From NCBI GenBank assembly GCA_900550205.1, contig URRJ01000049.1:1-12662 (forward strand): DNA of 12,662 nucleotides, written 5' to 3'. This stretch comes from an uncultured Collinsella sp. GTDB lineage: Bacteria; Actinomycetota; Coriobacteriia; Coriobacteriales; Coriobacteriaceae. Shown piece by piece: positions 7,974-12,662 of the stretch (position 1 is the stretch's first letter; each line of letters opens with the position of its first letter). The notes below the pieces were generated by a model that had not been told where the DNA came from, did no database searches, and was given only the letters and a program-made list of their open reading frames with translations. A program made the position numbers and the translations under genes.

Positions 7974-8019
7974 TACTTGCGCCTGACAGGCTTGCGCTTG
8001 CTTGGGCGTGCAGTTATTT

Positions 8020-8096
8020 GCTCCATTAGCTCAGTTGGATAGAGCAGGGGACTTCTAATCCCAAGGTCGACGGTTCGAATCCGCCATGGAGCACCA
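8020..8096 (+). tRNA. tRNA-Arg (anticodon TCT)
   Basis: The cloverleaf folds by eye. The acceptor arm is GCTCCAT (8020-8026) with ATGGAGC (8086-8092), followed by A and an encoded CCA. The D-stem is GCTC/GAGC. The anticodon stem-loop is GGGGA-CTTCTAA-TCCCA, giving anticodon TCT, which reads AGA as arginine. The T-arm is GACGG-TTCGAAT-CCGCC. Two stem pairs are not Watson-Crick: the outermost anticodon-stem pair (G with A) and the second T-stem pair (A with C). All invariant loop bases (TTCGAAT, T before and A after the anticodon) are present, so it is probably functional. It is followed at once by a terminator. Confidence 0.93.
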
Positions 8097-8105
8097 TCGT
8101 TTATT

Positions 8106-8137
8106 AAGCCCAGACCGCTTGTTGGTCTGGGCTTTTT
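8106..8137 (+). terminator. Rho-independent terminator of tRNA-Arg
   Basis: A perfect 11-bp stem, AAGCCCAGACC (8106-8116) with GGTCTGGGCTT (8124-8134), has a 7-nt loop and ends in a run of five T (8133-8137). It begins 10 nt after the tRNA CCA. On the opposite strand the stem is followed by AATAA rather than T, so it is a poorer stop for aroQ transcripts arriving from the right. Confidence 0.85.
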
Positions 8138-8199
8138 CGTTTTGTATGCTGCTGGAGCCGAGTGCGAGCAAGCCGCTACTGTTCGTTGGGGTTGGCATT

Positions 8200-8637
8200 T
8201 TACTTTTCGAGACGTTCCCTCAGCAGCTCCAGCGCTTGAGCGTAGCCCTGCAGGCCCTCGCCGGTGATGGTGGCGAAGCAGGCAAGGCGCGCGTAGCTCA
8301 CCTGGCGGAAGTCTTCGCGGGTCTCGACGGCGCTGATGTGGACCTCCACAGCCGGGATGGCGACGGCTTTGAGCGCGTCCAGGATGGCCACGCTCGTATG
8401 CGTGTAGGCTGCCGGGTTGATGACGATGCCGTCGACCTTCCCATAGGCCTCCTGGATCTTGTCGACGATGCTGCCCTCGTGGTTGGACTGGAAGACTTCG
8501 ATCTCGTCAAAGCCCTGTGCGGCACCTGCCTCCTGGCAGATCTGGACCAGACGGTCGTAGTTGTCGCTGCCGTAGATGCCCGGCTCGCGAATACCGAGCA
8601 TGTTGAGGTTGGGGCCGTTGATGACGAGTGCTTTCAT
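8200..8637 (-). CDS. aroQ: 3-dehydroquinate dehydratase, type II
   Basis: The enzyme dehydrates 3-dehydroquinate to 3-dehydroshikimate, step three of the shikimate pathway, in the cytoplasm. The start at ATG 8637 gives 145 residues, the normal size for type II enzymes, with AAAGGAAG (complement of 8643-8650) 5 nt upstream. An in-frame extension to 8691 is not conserved. Motifs are NGPNLNMLG (7-15), REPGIYG (17-23) carrying the catalytic Tyr22 and lid Arg17, SNHEGSIVDKI (51-61), INPAAYTHTS (73-82) with Asn75, and EVHIS (98-102) with the catalytic His100, then REDFRQVSY (107-115) with the conserved Arg. It is the last gene of the leftward aromatic group, 86 nt beyond the aroE-aroK stop, with a palindrome in between. 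No promoter is obvious in the 42 nt between that palindrome and the start, so it is probably read from upstream. Confidence 0.96.
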   Translation of the reverse strand: MKALVINGPNLNMLGIREPGIYGSDNYDRLVQICQEAGAAQGFDEIEVFQSNHEGSIVDKIQEAYGKVDGIVINPAAYTHTSVAILDALKAVAIPAVEVHISAVETREDFRQVSYARLACFATITGEGLQGYAQALELLRERLEK

Positions 8638-8679
8638 GGTTGCTTCCTTTGCGGTTGGTCGACTTGGAGAGGAGGAATG

Positions 8680-8722
8680 AAAAGCCACCACAAAGGTGCC
8701 TGTCCCCTTTGTGGTGGCTTTT
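8680..8722. repeat. Long perfect palindrome (17-bp stem), possible interspersed repeat or weak terminator
   Basis: The arm at 8680-8696 (AAAAGCCACCACAAAGG) is the exact reverse complement of 8706-8722, with a 9-nt loop TGCCTGTCC. It starts on the minus strand one base after the aroE-aroK stop codon. Four T end the arm in either direction, so it could act as a two-way terminator, but the T-tract is short. The core GGTGCCTGTCCCC has the look of small palindromic repeats scattered in many bacterial genomes; only one copy is in this window, so repeat status is not shown here. aroQ lies just downstream with little room for its own promoter, which argues that transcripts often pass through. Confidence 0.6.
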
Positions 8723-8723
8723 G

Positions 8724-9974
8724 TTAGAGAGCGGGCGGGAGGGTGTCGAGGACGGCGGCCGCGGTGTTGGCGGCGCAGTCGCGTGAGTCGATGATGTAGT
8801 CGGCCCAGGCGCGGTAGCGCGGCATACGCTGCTCAGCAAGCTTATCGATGCCTTCGCGGGCGGTGATGGGGCGTCCCTTGTGGGCGAGCTCGTCAAGCTT
8901 ACGGTTGAGCATCACGATCTGGCTGTTCTGGTGCAGCAGCGGGTAGTTCTCGTCGCGCGTGACCACGCCGCCACCCGTGGAAAGCACCAGGCCGCTGCGC
9001 TTGGAGATGTCGGCCAGCGTCGCCGTCTCCTGCTCGCGGAAGGCCGCCTCGCCGCGCTCGATGATAAAGTCGGCACAGGGCATGCCCAGACGCTTCTCAA
9101 GCGCGCGGTCCAAGTCGATGTGCTCGTGGCCCGTGAGCTGGGCGATCTGCTCACCTACGCGGGTCTTGCCCGAACCCGGCATGCCGATCAGGGCGATGTT
9201 CTGCTCGCGGCGAGACAGGCGTTCCGTTACGTCCAGGATGCGCTCGCGCGGGGTGGCTTGGCCGGTGTAGCGCTCGACAGCCTGCGCTGCCTGGGCCACG
9301 AGCATGAGCAGGCCGCCGATGCAGGGGATATTGCGGCGCTCGGCCTCGAGCATCAGTCCCGTGCGGGCAGGGTTGTAGACAATGTCGATGACGCCCTCGA
9401 GCGCGTCAAGCCCTTCGAGTGTGCAGGGGGCGTCGGGGCAGTGGGGGAACATGCCGGCGGGCGTGCAGTTGACGAGCAGTGCCGCATCGGATTGCTGGGA
9501 GATGTTCTCGTAGTTGACCTCGCTTTTGCGGCCTACGGGCACGACGATGGCGCCCAGGTCGCCGAGTACCATGCTCGCTGTAGTGCCGGCACCACCGGTG
9601 GCACCGAGCACAAGGGCCTTCTTGCCGGCAACCTCTACGCCTAACTCCTCGACCAGACACTGAAAACCAAAGTAGTCGGTGTTGTCGCCGCGCAGACGAC
9701 CGTCAGGTAGGCGTGTGATGGTGTTGACGTTGCCCATGCGCTCGGCCAGCGGACTCAGCTCGTCTAGGTATTCCATGACGGCGCGCTTGTAGGGGATTGT
9801 CACGTTGGTCCCCTCCCACTCGTCGCCCGTCATAAAGGCCGTAAGATCCTCGGGCTCGCGCTCAAAGCGCACGTACTCGAGCCCCGCGAGTTCTTTGTAG
9901 ATGGTCGGGGTGTAGCTGTGGCCCAGCACGCGGCCCAGCACGCCGTAGGGACGGGTTGTGGCGGTATCTGTCAT
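8724..9974 (-). CDS. aroE-aroK: Fused shikimate dehydrogenase-shikimate kinase
   Basis: This 416-residue bifunctional protein makes shikimate from dehydroshikimate with NADPH, then phosphorylates it with ATP. Residues 1 to about 250 are AroE: GHSYTP (18-23) at the substrate-binding site, NVTIPYK (57-63) with catalytic Lys63, GNVNT (81-85), GDNTDYFGF (96-104) with catalytic Asp100, the nucleotide loop GATGGAG (124-130), VNCTPAGMFP (168-177) and GGLLMLVAQA (220-229). Residues from about 257 to 416 are AroK: Walker A GMPGSGKT (264-271), HIDLD (285-289), ERGEAAFREQE (306-316), STGGGVV (332-338) and the lid GRPIT (367-371). The second Ser of the usual AroE SxS motif is Thr22. Translation starts at ATG 9974 directly after the pheA stop (TAGATG), with GGAGGTG (complement of 9981-9987) 6 nt before it, so it is coupled to pheA. 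No frameshift divides the two halves, so this is a real fusion. Confidence 0.95.
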   Translation of the reverse strand: MTDTATTRPYGVLGRVLGHSYTPTIYKELAGLEYVRFEREPEDLTAFMTGDEWEGTNVTIPYKRAVMEYLDELSPLAERMGNVNTITRLPDGRLRGDNTDYFGFQCLVEELGVEVAGKKALVLGATGGAGTTASMVLGDLGAIVVPVGRKSEVNYENISQQSDAALLVNCTPAGMFPHCPDAPCTLEGLDALEGVIDIVYNPARTGLMLEAERRNIPCIGGLLMLVAQAAQAVERYTGQATPRERILDVTERLSRREQNIALIGMPGSGKTRVGEQIAQLTGHEHIDLDRALEKRLGMPCADFIIERGEAAFREQETATLADISKRSGLVLSTGGGVVTRDENYPLLHQNSQIVMLNRKLDELAHKGRPITAREGIDKLAEQRMPRYRAWADYIIDSRDCAANTAAAVLDTLPPAL

Positions 9975-11120
9975 CTAGAGCACCTCCGTGTAGCTGCCAA
10001 AGTAGGTAAAGCTCTCGCACACGTCGTCGATGGAATCGAGCAGGTCGTCGAGGGCCTTGCTGCCAAAGGGGCAGTCCAGGTCAAAGTAGAACATAAACTC
10101 AAAGTCGTGCCCTGGGATGGGACGGCTCTCGAGCTTGATGAGGTTGATGTTGAGCGCATAGAAGCGCTCGAGCACGCGGTAGAGGGCGCCCGGCTCATTG
10201 GCCGTGGTGATCATGAGCGAGGTGCGGTTGGCACCGGGATAGACACGCGGCTCGCGGCTGATGACGACGAAGCGCGTGTAGTTGTTGTCCGAGTCCTGGA
10301 TGTTGGGTTCCGCCACCTCCAAGCCGTAGAGCGTCGCACAGCTGCGCGAGGCGATGGCGGCGACGTCGGCGCGTTCGGAGTTGGCGACCATCTCGGCCGA
10401 CATGGCGGTGTTGGGGTACTTGGTGGCGTGCAGGCCGTGGGCCTCGATAAAGCCGGCGCACTGGGCGATGGCCTGGCCATGGCTGTAGACCTCGCGCACG
10501 TCTGCGAGCTTGGTGCCGGGCTTGACGAGCAGGTTGTGATCGATCTTGAGGCGCAGCGAGCGCACGATATGGAAGTCGAACTGGGCGAGCAAGTCGTAGA
10601 CGGCGTTGACCGAGCCGGCGGTGGAGTTTTCGATGGGCAGCACGCCAAACTCGCAGAAGCCGTCGCGCACGGCGCGCATAACGCCCTCAAAGGTCTCAAA
10701 GAAGGCGATTTCGGGCACGTCGAAGAGCTTGCACGCGGCGATCTGGCTGTAGGCGCCTTCCACGCCCTGGCAGGCAACGGAGGCCGTCTGGGGGAAGGGC
10801 GTATCGAAGGCCGTGGCCGTGGCGTGGGCCTTTTGCGACACCGTGATGCCCCTGAGCTCGTTGATGTAGCGCTGCTGCTCGGCCTTGCTCATACTCATGA
10901 GGAGGCGGAACAGGGCGATGGTCTGGGCCTCGTAGCGCTCGGGCGCGCGGCCGGCGAGGTTGTTGAGTTTGGAGCGCTCGCGGGCGGGGTCGAAGATGGC
11001 CTTGCCCATCTCGATTTTTGACTTGGCGACCTCGGTGGCAATATCCATGCGCTCGACAAAGCTATTGAGGAGCGTGGTATCGATGCCGTCGATGGCCTGG
11101 CGAATATCGGCAAGGTCCAT
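9975..11120 (-). CDS. pheA: Bifunctional chorismate mutase-prephenate dehydratase (P-protein)
   Basis: This 381-residue protein turns chorismate into prephenate and then phenylpyruvate, committing flux to phenylalanine. Residues 1-90 are an AroQ-class chorismate mutase; the E. coli active-site residues align with Arg7, Arg24, Lys35, Asp44, Arg47 and Glu48. Residues from about 113 to 290 are prephenate dehydratase: GVEGAYSQIA (119-128), LPIENSTAGSV (161-171) and the catalytic NNYTRF (279-284). Residues from about 298 to 372 are an ACT domain with EPGALYRVL (309-317) and ESRPIPG (331-337), the motifs that bind phenylalanine for feedback inhibition. A linker at about 91-112 is low in conserved features. 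The ATG at 11120 follows AAAGGGG (complement of 11126-11132) by 5 nt. The gene sits 39 nt after aroC; that gap is too short for a promoter plus leader-peptide attenuator, so control is probably by enzyme feedback. Confidence 0.96.
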   Translation of the reverse strand: MDLADIRQAIDGIDTTLLNSFVERMDIATEVAKSKIEMGKAIFDPARERSKLNNLAGRAPERYEAQTIALFRLLMSMSKAEQQRYINELRGITVSQKAHATATAFDTPFPQTASVACQGVEGAYSQIAACKLFDVPEIAFFETFEGVMRAVRDGFCEFGVLPIENSTAGSVNAVYDLLAQFDFHIVRSLRLKIDHNLLVKPGTKLADVREVYSHGQAIAQCAGFIEAHGLHATKYPNTAMSAEMVANSERADVAAIASRSCATLYGLEVAEPNIQDSDNNYTRFVVISREPRVYPGANRTSLMITTANEPGALYRVLERFYALNINLIKLESRPIPGHDFEFMFYFDLDCPFGSKALDDLLDSIDDVCESFTYFGSYTEVL

Positions 11121-11159
11121 TGGGACCCCTTTCGTGAATCGTTGCCTTGGGTGGGTGGG

Positions 11160-12257
11160 TTAGCGCTGGGCGGCGTCCTCGAGGAGGGCGTCCCAGATGG
11201 CGAGCGCCGCGGCTGCTTCGGCTACGGGGACAGCTCGTGGGACGATGCAGGGGTCGTGGCGGCCGTGGACCGAGAGCTCGGCATTTTCCATGGTGTCCAT
11301 GTCCACGGTCTGCTGCTCGCGGCCGATGGAAGGCGTCGGCTTTACGGCCATGCGCCACATGATGGGTGCGCCGGTGGAGATGCCGCCCAATATGCCGCCG
11401 GCGTTATTGGACTCGACTTCGATCTTGCCGTTCTCGGCATCGATACGATACGGATCGTTGTTCTCGCTGCCGCGCATGGCGGCCACGGCAAAGCCCATAC
11501 CAAACTCCACGCCCTTTACGGCGGGAATGCCAAACGCGATGTGCGCGATGCGGTTCTCGATGCCGTCGAACATGGGGTCGCCGATGCCTGCAGGCAGACC
11601 GTAGATGCCGCACTCCACGATGCCACCGATGCTGTCGAGCTCGTCGCGCGCGGCCAGAATCTCCTCGCGCATGCGGCCGGCAGCAGCGGCGTCAATGCAG
11701 GGCAGGTCATTTGTAAGGATCGCCTTGCGGTCAGCCTCGCGATAGACCATATCATCCATGGGCAGGTCGGAGATGCCACCGATCTGCGCGACGTGCGCCA
11801 TGACCTTGATGCCACGGGCCTCGAGTGCCTGCAGCGCAATACCGCCGGCGATGCACAGGGGGGCCGTCAGGCGGCCGGAGAAGTGCCCGCCGCCGGCGAC
11901 ATCGTGCATGTTGTGGTACTTCACGCGCGCCGGGTAATCGGCATGTCCCGGACGGGGCTTGCGGCGCAGCTCGGAATAGTCCTTGGAGCGCGTGTTGGTG
12001 TTCTCAATGATCGCTGCGATGGGTGCGCCGGTGGTGTGTCCATCGACCACGCCGGCGATGATGTGTGCGGCGTCGGCCTCGCGGCGCTTGGTTGCGGTCT
12101 CGTCGCGACCGGGGGCGCGACGATCCAAAAAGGCCTGTAGCTGCTCCTGGTCAACGGCAATGCCAGCGGGTATGCCATCAAGCGAGCAGCCGATGGCGGG
12201 GGAGTGCGACTGGCCGAAGATGCTCAGGTGCAATACGTTGCCAAAGGTCGAGGACAT
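11160..12257 (-). CDS. aroC: Chorismate synthase
   Basis: The enzyme removes phosphate from 5-enolpyruvylshikimate-3-phosphate to form chorismate, using reduced FMN. The length, 365 residues, is normal. Motifs are STFGNVLHLSIFGQSHSPAIG (in residues 3-23) with the catalytic His18, RPGHADYPA (102-110) with His105, AGGGHFSGRLTA (121-132), GVEFGMGF (249-256), NNAGGILGG (284-292) with the flavin/phosphate-binding NAGG, and RHDPCIVPRAVPVAEA (333-348). The first signature reads GQSHS where GESHG is usual, a conservative change that leaves the His. The start is ATG 12257, one base after the aroA stop, with GAGGAGGAA (complement of 12262-12270) inside the end of aroA, so the two are translationally coupled. 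It belongs to the leftward aromatic amino-acid operon. Confidence 0.96.
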   Translation of the reverse strand: MSSTFGNVLHLSIFGQSHSPAIGCSLDGIPAGIAVDQEQLQAFLDRRAPGRDETATKRREADAAHIIAGVVDGHTTGAPIAAIIENTNTRSKDYSELRRKPRPGHADYPARVKYHNMHDVAGGGHFSGRLTAPLCIAGGIALQALEARGIKVMAHVAQIGGISDLPMDDMVYREADRKAILTNDLPCIDAAAAGRMREEILAARDELDSIGGIVECGIYGLPAGIGDPMFDGIENRIAHIAFGIPAVKGVEFGMGFAVAAMRGSENNDPYRIDAENGKIEVESNNAGGILGGISTGAPIMWRMAVKPTPSIGREQQTVDMDTMENAELSVHGRHDPCIVPRAVPVAEAAAALAIWDALLEDAAQR

Positions 12258-12258
12258 G

Positions 12259-12662
12259 CTATTCCTCCTCGAGCGTGACTTTGCCGCCCAGCAGGCGGTA
12301 GTGGTCGAAGAAATCGGGATAGGACTTGTTGACGGCCTCGGCGCCGTGGATCACAACCTCGCCGGTGGCGCGGCTCGCGGCGATGGCGGCCATCATGGCG
12401 ATGCGATGGTCGTTGTGCGAATCGACCTCGCCGCCGGTAAAGGCATCGACGCCCTTGATGATGAGGTCGTCGCCGGCAATGCGCACCTGTGCGCCCAGCG
12501 CGGTGAGCTCGCGGGTGGTGGTGACCAGGCGATCGGATTCCTTGATGCGCAGGCGGGCGCAGTCGCGGATGAACGTGCGGCCCTGGGCCAGCGATGCCAC
12601 AACGGAGATTACGGGCACCAGGTCGGGAATGTCGTGGGCGCTCATCTCGAAGCCGGCGAGCT
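12259..12662 (-). CDS. aroA: 3-phosphoshikimate 1-carboxyvinyltransferase (EPSP synthase), C-terminal part
   Basis: This is the C-terminal end of AroA, open through the right edge; the visible part reads LAGFEMSAHDIPDLVP and onward to LEEE. The internal ATG at 12645 is not the start, because the frame continues to the window end and full AroA has about 430 residues. Diagnostic motifs are the DIPDLVP strand, the RLRIKESDRL segment with the PEP-site KESDR, HNDHRIAMM, and the terminal SYPDFFDHYRLLGG. The enzyme joins phosphoenolpyruvate to shikimate-3-phosphate and is the target of glyphosate. The class (glyphosate-sensitive or tolerant) cannot be judged from this fragment. It is the first visible gene of the aromatic operon; its stop is 1 nt before aroC. 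Confidence 0.95.
   Translation of the reverse strand, partial: LAGFEMSAHDIPDLVPVISVVASLAQGRTFIRDCARLRIKESDRLVTTTRELTALGAQVRIAGDDLIIKGVDAFTGGEVDSHNDHRIAMMAAIAASRATGEVVIHGAEAVNKSYPDFFDHYRLLGGKVTLEEE

Noticed and set aside
8086..8727. 213-codon plus-strand open frame
   Set aside because: It begins inside the tRNA, runs through its terminator and then antisense to aroQ.
8880..9644. 254-codon plus-strand open frame
   Set aside because: Antisense to the aroE-aroK fusion, no domain seen.
9918..11021. 367-codon plus-strand open frame
   Set aside because: Antisense to pheA; Gly/Val/Ala/Asp-rich repetitive composition expected from the opposite strand of GC-rich coding DNA.
11121..11159. Possible phenylalanine attenuator before pheA
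   Set aside because: The gap is only 39 nt, with no Phe-rich leader peptide and no hairpin visible.
11142..12140. 332-codon plus-strand open frame
   Set aside because: Antisense to aroC, which is complete and carries its active-site motifs.
1..12662. CRISPR array, insertion sequence, prophage or toxin-antitoxin genes
   Set aside because: No regularly spaced repeats, transposase, integrase or small paired genes were seen on either strand.

Overview
The window looks like chromosomal DNA of a high-GC Gram-positive gut actinobacterium, most likely of class Coriobacteriia and probably Collinsella. This is inferred from GC-rich codon usage, frequent GGAGG-type ribosome sites, an AroE-AroK fusion and the overall gene complement; no database search was possible. 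It holds eleven genes: nine complete protein genes counting the fusion as one, one partial protein gene at each edge (YfhO-like at the left, aroA at the right), plus a tRNA gene.

Left region (1-6251), surface-glycan glycosylation. Three genes run leftward in a tight unit: a GT2 polyprenyl-phosphate sugar synthase (3362-4324), a second GT2 of the GtrB/CsbB type (2388-3356) and a YfhO-family membrane protein (1-2404, cut by the left edge). The last two overlap by 17 bp. This resembles the Bacillus csbB-yfhO pair, in which a sugar is loaded on undecaprenyl phosphate and then attached outside the membrane to a cell-wall polymer. Diverging from this unit is a 642-residue polytopic membrane protein (4323-6251) resembling the DUF6020 family. 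It is visibly lower in GC, and its first possible ATG overlaps the start codon of the divergent GT2.

Middle region (6252-8199). A TagG/Wzm-type permease and a TagH/Wzt-type ATPase form a two-gene ABC exporter of the kind that moves lipid-linked teichoic acid or polysaccharide across the membrane. A tRNA-Arg(TCT) gene follows, with a TATAAT box before it and a strong terminator after it.

Right region (8200-12662), aromatic amino-acid synthesis. All genes run leftward in the order aroA (partial), aroC, pheA (chorismate mutase/prephenate dehydratase), aroE-aroK fusion, a palindromic element, aroQ. The spacings are 1, 39, 0 and 86 nt, so the group is probably one transcript. Together these genes cover dehydroquinate to chorismate, followed by the branch to phenylpyruvate (phenylalanine).

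Nothing here is a clearly new system. The best leads are the twin polyprenyl-sugar synthase plus GT-C cassette, the 17-bp-stem palindrome that may be an interspersed repeat, and the AroE-AroK fusion.
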